The notes under the pieces were generated by a model, which made no database searches, had not been told where the DNA came from, and worked only from the letters and a program-made list of their open reading frames with translations. From Herbaspirillum seropedicae (GTDB lineage Bacteria; Pseudomonadota; Gammaproteobacteria; Burkholderiales; Burkholderiaceae_D): 64,000 nt of DNA. The position numbers and the translations under genes are program-made. Below are positions 9,135-18,130 of this stretch, in pieces; position 1 is the stretch's first letter; every line of letters starts with the position of its first letter. The stretch covers positions 682,001-746,000 of the forward strand of contig NZ_CP011930.1 of the NCBI RefSeq assembly GCF_001040945.1. Reading direction: 5' to 3'.

Positions 9135-10217
9135 TCAACGGTTGTAAAAATTGCTGGCCAGGTATTCGCGTCGCACATGCAGCGCGATCACCGAGACGAT
9201 GGCCGAGGCCGGCAGCGCCAGCAGCACGCCGACAAAGCCGAACAGCTGGCCAAAGGCCAGCAGGGCGAATATCACCACCAGCGGGTGCAGGCCGATCCGC
9301 TCGCCCACCAGCTTGGGCGTGAGGATGAAGCTTTCCAGCACCTGCCCCACGCCATAAATCAGGGCCACCCACAACAGTCCGATGGCGCCATCGAACTGCA
9401 GGATCGCCGCCAGGATCGCCAGCACCAGCCCCAGGCCGAAACCGACATAGGGGATGAAGACCAGCAGGCCGGTGAGCACACCCACCGGCAGCGCGCTGTC
9501 GAAGCCGGCAGCGGTCAGCGCAACCGAATAATAGACCGCCAGCACCAGCATCACCAGCAATTGGCCGCGCAGGTACTGTCCCAGCAGGCCATCGACCTCG
9601 GCGGCCATGGTGTTGATGCGGCCGGCCCAGCGGCGCGGGATCAGGATCTGCATGCGCTTGATGAACTGATGCCAATCCTGCAACAGGTAGAACAGCACCA
9701 TCGGCACGAACAGCAGATTGGCCAGCCAGGTCAACAGCGCCGTGCCGCCCACCTTGGCCGAGGCCAGCACCGAGGTCCAGACTTCATCGCTGCTGGTGCT
9801 GATCTGCTGGGTGAGCAGGGACTTGATGCCGGCCAGGTCCAGGCGCACGTCGATGCCCAGCTGGTGCAGGCGCGGCGAGACGAAGGCGTTCAACTTGTCC
9901 AGCAGCGGCGGCACCTGGGCCTGCAGCAGCGGGATCTGGCGCAGCACCAGCGGCACCACGATGAGCACCAGTGCAAGGCCGGCCAGGATCAGCAGCAGCA
10001 CCATGATGGTCACGGCCACGAAACGCGGCACCCGGACCGGCCCCAGGCGGCGGCTGGCGATCCAGTCCACGCCCGGATTCAAGGCGTAGCCGATGATGCC
10101 GGCGGCGACGAAGGGGGAGAGCATGGGCCCCAGGGCGATCAGCAGCGCCAATAGCAAAAAACCGACAATGAGCCACACCAGGTTCTGTTTTTGCTCTTCG
10201 GACAAAGAAAAAGGCAT
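9135..10217 (-). CDS. PerM / AI-2E-type membrane permease
   Basis: Integral membrane protein of the AI-2E exporter family (YdgG/PerM group), 360 residues from the ATG at 10217 (start [12 protein letters not shown]). Several hydrophobic helices are visible near residues 13-55 and 60-90, then a soluble stretch with amphipathic helices, then more helices from about 200 to the end, including the PYVGFGLGL and [17 protein letters not shown] segments typical of the family. Substrate unknown; members have been linked to quorum-signal export or Na+/H+ exchange. It is divergent from purM and 123 bp upstream of hda on the same strand. Confidence 0.85.
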   Translation of the reverse strand: MPFSLSEEQKQNLVWLIVGFLLLALLIALGPMLSPFVAAGIIGYALNPGVDWIASRRLGPVRVPRFVAVTIMVLLLILAGLALVLIVVPLVLRQIPLLQAQVPPLLDKLNAFVSPRLHQLGIDVRLDLAGIKSLLTQQISTSSDEVWTSVLASAKVGGTALLTWLANLLFVPMVLFYLLQDWHQFIKRMQILIPRRWAGRINTMAAEVDGLLGQYLRGQLLVMLVLAVYYSVALTAAGFDSALPVGVLTGLLVFIPYVGFGLGLVLAILAAILQFDGAIGLLWVALIYGVGQVLESFILTPKLVGERIGLHPLVVIFALLAFGQLFGFVGVLLALPASAIVSVIALHVRREYLASNFYNR

Positions 10218-10247
10218 GGAATCGGAGTTCGGGAGTGTCGGTTTTGT

Positions 10248-10253
10248 TAAAAT
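10248..10253 (+). promoter_or_regulatory. Candidate -10 element for purM
   Basis: TAAAAT lies 67 bases before the purM ATG in the 103-bp divergent interval with the permease gene. No convincing -35 hexamer is seen at standard spacing, so this is tentative. Confidence 0.35.
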
Positions 10254-10320
10254 CACGGCTTGGCAGGGCGATCGCACCCTGCAATCCCCCTATTTTACCG
10301 TCTTCACTGGCAATTTCATC

Positions 10321-11364
<1,044 letters not shown>

Positions 11365-11372
11365 TCGATTCC

Positions 11373-11396
11373 TATAAATCGTTTTAACGATTTATA
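11373..11396. repeat. Perfect AT-rich inverted repeat after purM
   Basis: Arms TATAAATCGTT and AACGATTTATA (11 bp each) are separated by TT. It starts 8 bases after the purM stop and precedes the terminator hairpin by only 4 bases. It may be a second hairpin or a protein-binding dyad. Confidence 0.7.
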
Positions 11397-11400
11397 AAGT

Positions 11401-11436
11401 AAAAAGGCTGCATTCCCTGGAATGCAGCCTTTTTTA
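11401..11436. terminator. Strong bidirectional terminator between purM and anbu
   Basis: A perfect 16-bp palindrome (AAAAAGGCTGCATTCC with its complement, CT loop) ends in a T tract on the plus strand and, by its A5 start, in T5 on the minus strand. It separates convergent purM and the Anbu gene. Confidence 0.9.
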
Positions 11437-11464
11437 TTTCGGTAGGAAATTTCCCGTCCAATGA

Positions 11465-11497
11465 AAACTTAGTTTTGTTAAAACAAAGACTAAGTTT
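11465..11497. repeat. Long inverted repeat, probable terminator of the Anbu gene
   Basis: Arms AAACTTAGTTTTGTT and AACAAAGACTAAGTTT pair over 15 bp with one bulged G and a 2-base loop. It lies 22 bases beyond the Anbu stop. On the minus strand the hairpin is followed by TTTTCAT, so it could terminate Anbu transcription. Confidence 0.6.
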
Positions 11498-11518
11498 CCA
11501 AAAGGAAAATCTAACAGT

Positions 11519-12397
11519 TCAGCTTGCCTGCCCGACATCCCCATCCTGTTCAGCCAGGATCTGTCGCGGCACCGCCTGCAGCCCCCGCGCCACGCCATTG
11601 GGCGGCGGCACGCGCACCGGCTCGCTGATGTCGCCGACGCTGGAGAGGACGTTCTGCGTATCTTCCGGCGGCGCATCCCAGACCGGGTCGTCGATGGCTT
11701 CGAAGACGCGCTTCAACTGCGATCCCCAGCTGCGGCGGATCATCTGGAAATACTGGTTCTGCTCGTCAATGGTGACGAAGCGGGTCACGGCCAGGTCTTC
11801 ATTCTGGTAGACCAGCAGGTCCAGCGGCAGGCCCACCGAGATATTGGACTTCAGCGTCGAATCCATCGAGATCAGGGCGCATTTGGCGGCCTCGTCCAGC
11901 GAGGTCTGCGGGGCGACGACGCGGTCGATGATGGGCTTGCCGTACTTGGATTCGCCGATCTGGAAATAGGTGTTCTCGTCGTGCGATTCGATGAAGTTGC
12001 CCGCCGAATACATCTGGAACAGCCTACAGCGTTCACCCCGGATCTGGCCACCGAAGATGATGCTGACGTTGAAGTCGATGCCGAACTTGCTCAGCTCGGC
12101 CGCTTCACGGTCATGCACGGCGCGGATGGCGTCGCCCAGGATCTGTGCGGCTTCGTACATGGACGTGGCGGTCCAGATGCTGCGTCCCTCGGCATTGGTG
12201 CGCTCGGTCAGCATCTGGCGGATCGATTGCGAAATCGACAGGTTGCCGGCGGTCATCATGACCATCACGCGGTCGCCCGGATTCTCGTAAACACTCATCT
12301 TGCGGAAGGTGCCGATATGGTCAACACCCGCATTGGTGCGCGAATCGGACAGGAACACCAGGCCGCTGTTGAGGCGCATGGCTACGCAGTAGGTCAT
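11519..12397 (-). CDS. Anbu: bacterial proteasome-like (ancestral beta-subunit) hydrolase
   Basis: Homologue of the 20S proteasome beta subunit / HslV, of the Anbu type. I chose the ATG at 12397, giving 292 residues, because removal of Met exposes the Thr of MTYCVAMRL as the N-terminal nucleophile. Counting that Thr as 1, Asp17 (LSDSRTNAG) and Lys32 (TFRKM) fall at the proteasome catalytic positions. Later segments (MMTAGNLSISQS, SIIFGGQI, KYGKPIIDR) fit the family. Anbu genes are typically next to alpha-E, ATP-grasp and transglutaminase genes, as here. Proteolytic activity of Anbu has been hard to show; a role in processing a ligated peptide is inference. Confidence 0.93.
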   Translation of the reverse strand: MTYCVAMRLNSGLVFLSDSRTNAGVDHIGTFRKMSVYENPGDRVMVMMTAGNLSISQSIRQMLTERTNAEGRSIWTATSMYEAAQILGDAIRAVHDREAAELSKFGIDFNVSIIFGGQIRGERCRLFQMYSAGNFIESHDENTYFQIGESKYGKPIIDRVVAPQTSLDEAAKCALISMDSTLKSNISVGLPLDLLVYQNEDLAVTRFVTIDEQNQYFQMIRRSWGSQLKRVFEAIDDPVWDAPPEDTQNVLSSVGDISEPVRVPPPNGVARGLQAVPRQILAEQDGDVGQAS

Positions 12398-12431
12398 GAT
12401 GGAATCTTGATACTTGGAAACGGAAAGCCGG

Positions 12432-12437
12432 ATTTTA
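12432..12437 (-). promoter_or_regulatory. Possible -10 box for the Anbu gene
   Basis: TAAAAT on the minus strand, 35-40 bases before the Anbu ATG. The -35 candidates are poor, so Anbu may instead be read from the upstream alpha-E/ATP-grasp promoter. Confidence 0.3.
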
Positions 12438-12525
12438 CCGTAAGGCCCGGTGTGCAAGCGCGCGCGCCGGGGGCATCTGTCGTGACGTACCTACAGTAAC
12501 GGCCTGTTTCCAGAAAAGATGACAG

Positions 12526-12561
12526 CGGCTGTGCTCCTTTATTTGCAGGGAAGCACAGCCG
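12526..12561 (-). terminator. Hairpin between alpha-E and Anbu genes
   Basis: A perfect 10-bp stem (CGGCTGTGCT / AGCACAGCCG) with a 16-base loop lies just after the alpha-E stop. Only a weak T run (CTTTTC) follows, so it could be a partial terminator or mRNA-stabilising hairpin that reduces Anbu expression relative to the upstream genes. Confidence 0.5.
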
Positions 12562-12568
12562 GGAGGGT

Positions 12569-13570
12569 TCATGCTGCCAAAGGAACAAGAAAATCACGGC
12601 TGATGCGATTGCCCAGCTCGAAGATGCGCTCCAGGAATTCGGTGAGCGTATCGTGCAGCCCAGCTTCCAGGATTTCCTCGATGCGCGCGAATTTCAGGTC
12701 CGCATGCAGCTTGCCGGCAAAGCGCTCGGTGTCGGCCGAGACATCGTTGCGCACATGGTGCAGGTTGGAAATCACATTGCCCATGCAGGCCAACAGCGAG
12801 CGCGGCATGTCCGCACGCAGGATCAGCAGTTCAGCCACGCGTTCGGGGGTGATGACGTCGCGATAGACCTTGCGGTAGATCTCGAAGCCCGACACCGAAC
12901 GCAGGATCGCAGCCCAGTAATAGAAATCGAGCTGGCCGGTTTCTTCGGCAGCGCCCTGGCTCTGCGATTGTGATTGCGATTGTGACTGGCCCTGCTTGTG
13001 CGACTGCGTTTCCTTGGCGCCGTGGAACTTGACGTCGATGATGCGCGCCGTGTTATCGGCCCGCTCCAGGAAGGTCCCCAGGCGGATGAAGTGGAAGGCC
13101 TCATCCTCCAGCATGGTGCCGATGGTCACGCCCCGCGAGAGATGCGAACGATGCTTGACCCATTCGAAGAAGTCGCTGGGGTTCTGCTCCAGCGCATTGG
13201 TCTGCAGGTAGGACTGCATCTTGATCCAGGTGGCGTTCTGGATTTCCCAGGCTTCGGTGGTCAGCGCACCGCGCACGGCGCGCGCATTCTCGCGGGCCTG
13301 GCGCAGGCAGGAGGCGATCGAAGACGGGTTGTTGGGATCGCGCACCATGAAGTCGATGACATCTTTTTGCGTGAGCTTGTCGTATTTCTGGTTGTAGCCA
13401 TAGAGCAGTTCCGAAATGCCCAGCACGGCGCGCCAGCCCTGTTCGGCGTCGTCGGTGGATTGCGGCAGCAGTGCGGTCTGCACGTGCACGTCCAGCATCC
13501 GTGCGGTGTTCTCGGCGCGCTCGGTGTAGCGGGCCATCCAGAAGAGGTGATCGGCGGTACGGCTGAGCAT
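12569..13570 (-). CDS. Alpha-E domain protein (DUF403)
   Basis: All-helical protein of the alpha-E family, 333 residues, function unknown. The N-terminus MLSRTADHLFWMARYTERAEN is the family signature and matches the LFWMGRYSERVKN segment in the fused protein at 21611-24112. A short Gln/Ser repeat (QSQSQSQSQSQ, about residues 196-206) interrupts the helices as a probable flexible loop. The start is one base from the ATP-grasp gene stop, so they form a tight pair. In the family literature alpha-E proteins accompany circularly permuted ATP-grasp ligases, presumably as partners; the exact role is not known. Confidence 0.92.
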   Translation of the reverse strand: MLSRTADHLFWMARYTERAENTARMLDVHVQTALLPQSTDDAEQGWRAVLGISELLYGYNQKYDKLTQKDVIDFMVRDPNNPSSIASCLRQARENARAVRGALTTEAWEIQNATWIKMQSYLQTNALEQNPSDFFEWVKHRSHLSRGVTIGTMLEDEAFHFIRLGTFLERADNTARIIDVKFHGAKETQSHKQGQSQSQSQSQSQGAAEETGQLDFYYWAAILRSVSGFEIYRKVYRDVITPERVAELLILRADMPRSLLACMGNVISNLHHVRNDVSADTERFAGKLHADLKFARIEEILEAGLHDTLTEFLERIFELGNRISRDFLVPLAA

Positions 13571-13571
13571 C

Positions 13572-14999
13572 TTATTTCTCCAGAATCCAGGTGTCCTTGG
13601 TGCCGCCGCCCTGCGACGAGTTCACCACCAGCGAGCCTTCCTTCAGGGCCACTCGCGTGAGTCCGCCCTTGACCATGGTGATCTGCTTGCCCGACAGGAC
13701 GAAGGGACGCAGATCCAGGTGGCGCGGGGCGATGCCCGATTCGACATAGGTCGGGCAGACCGACAGGGCCAGCGTGGGCTGGGCGATGTAGCCATCGGGC
13801 TTGGCGATGATGCGCGCGCGGAAGTCCTCGATCTCCTGCCTGGTCGAGGCCGGGCCGACCAGCATGCCGTAGCCGCCGGCGCCGTGTACTTCCTTGACCA
13901 CCAGCTTTTCCAGGTTGGCCAGGGTGTAGGAGAGATCCTCCTTCTTGCGGCACTGGTAGGTCGGCACGTTGTTGAGGATAGGATCTTCGGACAGGTAGAA
14001 GCGCACCATGTCCGGCACATAGGGATAGATCGACTTGTCATCGGCCACACCGGTGCCGATGGCATTGGTCAGCGTCACCTTGCCGGCGCGGTAGGCCTGC
14101 AACAGGCCCGGCACACCCAGCGCCGAATCGGGACGGAAGGCCAGCGGATCGAGGAAGTCGTCGTCGATGCGGCGATAGATCACGTCGACCCGCTTGGGGC
14201 CGCGCGTGGTGCGCATGTAGACCACGTTGTCCTTGACGAACAGGTCCTGCCCCTCGACCAGCTCCACGCCCATCTGCTGGGCCAGGAAGGCATGTTCGAA
14301 ATAGGCCGAGTTGTACATGCCCGGCGTCATCACCACCACGGTCGGATCGGTCACGCCGGCCGGCGCCACCGAGCGCAGGTTGTCCAGCAGCAGGTCGGGG
14401 TAGTGGTCGACGGGAGCGATCTTGTGGCGCGTGAAGAGATCGGGGAAGAGCCGCATCATCATCTTGCGGTTCTCCAGCATGTAGGAGACGCCGGAGGGCA
14501 CGCGCAGGTTGTCTTCCAATACGTAGAACTCACCCTCGCCGGCGCGCACGATATCGACCCCGGCGATGTGGGCGTAGATGTCGTTGACCACGTTCACATC
14601 CTGCATCTCGCGCCGGTATTGCGCGTTCTGGAAGATCTGCTCGGGCGGGATGATGCCGGCCTTGACGATCTTCTGCTCGTGGTAGATGTCGTGGATGAAC
14701 ATGTTCAGCGCCCGCACGCGCTGGACCAGTCCGGCTTCCAGCCTGGCCCATTCGGCCTTGTGGATGATGCGCGGAATGATGTCGAAGGGGATCAGCCGTT
14801 CAGTGCCGGCATCGTTGCCATAGACTGCGAAGGTGATGCCGACGCGGCGGAAGATCAGGTCGGACTCGGCACGTTTGCGGGCGATGGTCTCCGCCGATTG
14901 CGCGGACAGCCAGTTGGCGAATTCGGCGTAGTGCTGGCGCACCTGGGCCTCATTGCCGTGGCTCTCTCCTGAATACATCTCATCGAAAAAATGTGCCAT
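13572..14999 (-). CDS. Circularly permuted type 2 ATP-grasp protein
   Basis: Predicted carboxylate-amine (peptide-forming) ligase, 475 residues from the ATG of MAHFFDEMYSGESHG; the frame extends upstream but the extra part is not protein-like. Visible segments: RRVGITFAVYG, the acidic YIVLED-like FYVLEDNLRVPSGVSYMLENR, VVMTPGMYNSAYFEHAFLA, the IYRRIDDDFLDPL metal/ATP region, and a glycine-rich VVKEVHGAGGYGMLVGP. The C-terminus has GGLTRVAL and SSQGGGTKDTWIL. It is first in the alpha-E/Anbu operon. The substrate is unknown; amide ligation is inferred from the fold. Confidence 0.92.
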   Translation of the reverse strand: MAHFFDEMYSGESHGNEAQVRQHYAEFANWLSAQSAETIARKRAESDLIFRRVGITFAVYGNDAGTERLIPFDIIPRIIHKAEWARLEAGLVQRVRALNMFIHDIYHEQKIVKAGIIPPEQIFQNAQYRREMQDVNVVNDIYAHIAGVDIVRAGEGEFYVLEDNLRVPSGVSYMLENRKMMMRLFPDLFTRHKIAPVDHYPDLLLDNLRSVAPAGVTDPTVVVMTPGMYNSAYFEHAFLAQQMGVELVEGQDLFVKDNVVYMRTTRGPKRVDVIYRRIDDDFLDPLAFRPDSALGVPGLLQAYRAGKVTLTNAIGTGVADDKSIYPYVPDMVRFYLSEDPILNNVPTYQCRKKEDLSYTLANLEKLVVKEVHGAGGYGMLVGPASTRQEIEDFRARIIAKPDGYIAQPTLALSVCPTYVESGIAPRHLDLRPFVLSGKQITMVKGGLTRVALKEGSLVVNSSQGGGTKDTWILEK

Positions 15000-15267
15000 A
15001 GGTTTGCTTCGCGTTCCCGTGGGGAGCGGGAATCTTTCTAAGTGGGTTGTAACGAAAACAGAGGCGGTGGGTACGGCAAAACGGCAGCGTGACTGCCGCC
15101 AGACTACAGCGTGATGCGATGGCGCTAAGGGACTGCCGCTGCACGCCAGAGCCAGCGTGCATGAGGAAAGACTAACAGAGGCTTGAAATTTTTGACAGAG
15201 GAAAATTGCATGCTTTTGTCCTCGCCGGCGCGGGCCTGCCCCCATGGAAGGCAGACCCGCTGCGGCT

Positions 15268-15714
15268 TCAGTTATTCCAGGGCGTGGGGGCGGGAACCTC
15301 GCAGGGGGCCGGCATGGCGATGGTCTTGAAGTCGGCCGGACTAACGATTTCGAGATACTCCATGTCGGGCGAATAGTCGAACAGGAAGTGCACGATGCCG
15401 GGCCGCTGGTGGACGCAATCGCCTGCCTTGACCAGCGTGACCTCGGTCTCGTACATGAAGCGGGCCCAGCCCTTCAACATGATGACGATGTGGAAGTTGG
15501 CCTCATGCCGATGCCAGCCGGTGCCGGCCTGCGGCGCGGTGTTGGCCTTGACCAGTTGCGCCACCACCTGGCCACCGGTGGCGGCCGCAATGCCCAGGTC
15601 GCGATACAGGAAGAAATCGCGCAGACCGCCGGTTTCATAGGGCGTGTCGCCCTCGCTCACATGCGAGAAGGTGTTCTGCGCCAATACGCTTGCTTCCGCT
15701 ACGGTATTCATCAC
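15268..15714 (-). CDS. Cupin-domain protein
   Basis: Small beta-barrel protein, 148 residues, one cupin domain. The metal-binding motif 1 region is GTGWHRHEANFHIVIMLKG and motif 2 is VHQRPGIVHFLFDYS, both with histidines/acidic residues in the expected positions. Function unknown: sensing, isomerase or dioxygenase roles occur in the family. Two adjacent Met codons could start it. It lies 268 bp upstream of the ATP-grasp gene and could share its direction of transcription, but a GC-rich dyad and 268 bp separate them. Confidence 0.85.
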   Translation of the reverse strand: MMNTVAEASVLAQNTFSHVSEGDTPYETGGLRDFFLYRDLGIAAATGGQVVAQLVKANTAPQAGTGWHRHEANFHIVIMLKGWARFMYETEVTLVKAGDCVHQRPGIVHFLFDYSPDMEYLEIVSPADFKTIAMPAPCEVPAPTPWNN

Positions 15715-15786
15715 ATCCGTCCTTTCTGCGGTTTCCCGCCATGGGCCTGCGACAAAAACGGGCGCGATCCTTCCTGGTGCTGCGCC

Positions 15787-16443
15787 CTAGAATTCCACGT
15801 CCAGCTCGTCGATGTCCTCCGGTTCCTTCTTGGCCGCCGTGATCCACTCCTGCATCTCCGGCATGGCCATGATGCGCTTGGCGTAGGCGGTGCAGATCGG
15901 GTCGAGCTTGACGTCATAGGTCATGAATCGCGTCACCACCGGGGCATACATGGCATCGGCCACGGTGCGCTGTTCGCCGAACAGGAAGGGGCCGCCGTAC
16001 TTGGCCAGGCATTCCTTCCAGATCGTGGTGATGCGCACGATGTCGGCCTCGGCGCGCGACCACACCTTGAAGTTGGGGAAGTGGCCCTTGAGATTCATCG
16101 GCAGCGCCGCGCGCAGGGCCGAGAAGCCCGAATGCATTTCGCCGCACACCGAGCGGCAGTGCGCGCGGGCGGCCAGGTCGGCCGGCAGCAGCTTGGCGGC
16201 GGGGCGGATTTCGTTGAGATATTCGGCAATGGCCAGCGTATCCCATACCAGTACGTCGCCATGGTGGAGGCTGGGCACCAGGATGGAAGAAGACAGCAGC
16301 AGGATCTCTGCCCGCGCCGACGGATCGTCCGGCGGCACGATGTCTTCCTCGAAGGAGAGTCCGGCGAACCTGGCCATGAGCCAGCCGCGCAGGGACCACG
16401 AAGAGTAGTTCTTGCTGGTGATGCGCAAAGTCGTCTTAGGCAT
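15787..16443 (-). CDS. Glutathione S-transferase family protein
   Basis: Cytosolic GST-fold protein, 218 residues. The N-terminal thioredoxin-like domain contains the SKNYSSWSLRGWLMARFAG segment and the cis-Pro/Ser pair LVPSLHHGDVLVWDTLAIAEYL, which binds the gamma-glutamyl part of glutathione. The C-terminal helical domain includes the FGEQRTVADAMYAPVVTRF motif. Closest type by pattern is the zeta/YfcF-like group; the substrate cannot be deduced. It is 72 bp upstream of the cupin gene and divergent from the PHA depolymerase. Confidence 0.9.
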   Translation of the reverse strand: MPKTTLRITSKNYSSWSLRGWLMARFAGLSFEEDIVPPDDPSARAEILLLSSSILVPSLHHGDVLVWDTLAIAEYLNEIRPAAKLLPADLAARAHCRSVCGEMHSGFSALRAALPMNLKGHFPNFKVWSRAEADIVRITTIWKECLAKYGGPFLFGEQRTVADAMYAPVVTRFMTYDVKLDPICTAYAKRIMAMPEMQEWITAAKKEPEDIDELDVEF

Positions 16444-16709
16444 GTCAGTCCTTTATCTGTTTTGTGCAGGTTGACTTTGGGCGCGCTACCGCTTGCGCGG
16501 CGGTGTCACGTTGCCCGCCCCGTCTGCGCATCGGTGCGGGCCAGGCCACGTTGCGGGCCTCTGTCTGCTTGCTTGCAAAGCTTGTGCCAGCTCGCGGGAA
16601 CTGCGGGTCTGCCGCCGCAGGCGGCAAGGCGGCCGCTTCCGTGGCACGACAATTGCATCCTCGACAGGACGATCGACAGGCGAAAAGACCATCCAGAGGC
16701 GGCGTTCCC

Positions 16710-17936
16710 ATGATCCCTACCTATCAGCTCTACCAGAACTACGCCGATGCTACCGATCCGCTGCGGGCTTGCGCCCGGATGATGGCGCAGGCGCTGGGCG
16801 CAACCTGGCCGGGGATTCCGGTGCATCCCTATTGGCGCAAGATGGCCTCGGCCTGCGAGGTCTTTGCGCGCACCCAGCTCACCCATGCGCGCCCGCCGTT
16901 CGGCATCGCGACGGTGGAAGAGGAGGGGTGCACGATTTCGGTGCATGAAGAGGAAATCCACGCCACGCCCTTCTGCGGCCTGCTGCATTTCCGCAAGGAC
17001 AGCGCCACCGTCCAGCCCAAGGTGCTGGTGGTGGCGCCGATGTCAGGCCACTTCGCCACCCTCCTGCGCGGCACCGTCAGGACCTTGCTGCGCGACCACG
17101 ACGTCTACATCACCGACTGGCGCAATGCGCGTGATGTGGCCACCGCCCATGGCCGCTTCGGCCTGGACGAGTATGTCAGTCACATCATCGACTTCCTCGG
17201 CGTGCTCGGCCCCGGCGCCCATCTGCTGGCGGTGTGCCAGCCCACGGTCGCGGCGCTGACCGCCGCTGCCGTGATGGCGGCCGACGGGCATCCGGCCCAG
17301 CCGCGCAGCATGACCCTGATGGCCGGGCCGATCGATACGCGGGTCAATCCCACCGCGGTCAACGCCCTGGCCAAGAGCAAGCCCATCGCCTGGTTCGAAA
17401 AGAACATGATCAGCACCGTGCCGGCCCGCCACGCCGGTGCAGGGCGGCGCGTCTATCCGGGCTTTGTGCAGCTGGCGGCGTTCATGAACATGAACCTGAG
17501 CCGCCATGTCGAGGCCTTCGGCAAGCTCTACCACCATCTGGTCGACGGTGAGCACGCCCGCGCGGACCAGATCAAGGACTTCTACGAAGAATATTTCGCC
17601 ATGGCCGACCTGCCGGCCGAGTTCTATCTGGAAACCGTGCGCACGGTCTTCCAGGAACACGCCTTGCCGCTGGGCAAGCTGAGTTATGCAGGACGACCGG
17701 TCGAGCCGCGCGCGATCCGCCGTACGGCGCTCTTTACCATCGAAGGCGAGAAGGATGACATCTGCGCCGTCGGCCAGACCTTGGCCGCACAGGAACTGTG
17801 CAGCGGCATCCGGCCCTATATGCGCCTGCACCATGTTCAGACGGCGGTGGGCCATTACGGCGTCTTCAACGGGCGCCGCTGGGACAATGAAATCTACCCG
17901 CGCCTGCGGGATTTCATTAATATGCATCACAGGTAG
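16710..17936 (+). CDS. phaZ: Intracellular polyhydroxyalkanoate depolymerase
   Basis: Mobilises stored poly(3-hydroxybutyrate) granules in the cytoplasm. The ATG at 16710 (start MIPTYQLYQNYADATDPL) gives 408 residues, normal for the PhaZ1 type. The nucleophile motif is LAVCQPT with Cys176 in place of a lipase Ser, as known for the Ralstonia-type intracellular enzyme. The acidic residue lies in TIEGEKDDICAVGQT and the His in VGHYGVFNGRRW. No signal peptide is present. It stands alone between the two halves of the ATP-grasp region, and there is no obvious link to those genes. Confidence 0.93.
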   Translation: MIPTYQLYQNYADATDPLRACARMMAQALGATWPGIPVHPYWRKMASACEVFARTQLTHARPPFGIATVEEEGCTISVHEEEIHATPFCGLLHFRKDSATVQPKVLVVAPMSGHFATLLRGTVRTLLRDHDVYITDWRNARDVATAHGRFGLDEYVSHIIDFLGVLGPGAHLLAVCQPTVAALTAAAVMAADGHPAQPRSMTLMAGPIDTRVNPTAVNALAKSKPIAWFEKNMISTVPARHAGAGRRVYPGFVQLAAFMNMNLSRHVEAFGKLYHHLVDGEHARADQIKDFYEEYFAMADLPAEFYLETVRTVFQEHALPLGKLSYAGRPVEPRAIRRTALFTIEGEKDDICAVGQTLAAQELCSGIRPYMRLHHVQTAVGHYGVFNGRRWDNEIYPRLRDFINMHHR

Positions 17937-18130
17937 GGCCAGCAAGCATGCGCCCACCGCTTTCCAAAAACTAACAAAATACTGCGAGGACCGTGGCAGA
18001 TCACGAAAGTAACAAGGTAACCAACGAGGTAATAACGCGGTAAGAAAAACCAGGTATGCATGTGTTGCCTGCATGTGACCCATAATACGAGCCACCAGGC
18101 TTGACCATTTGCTTGTCGTAAAGGAATTCC

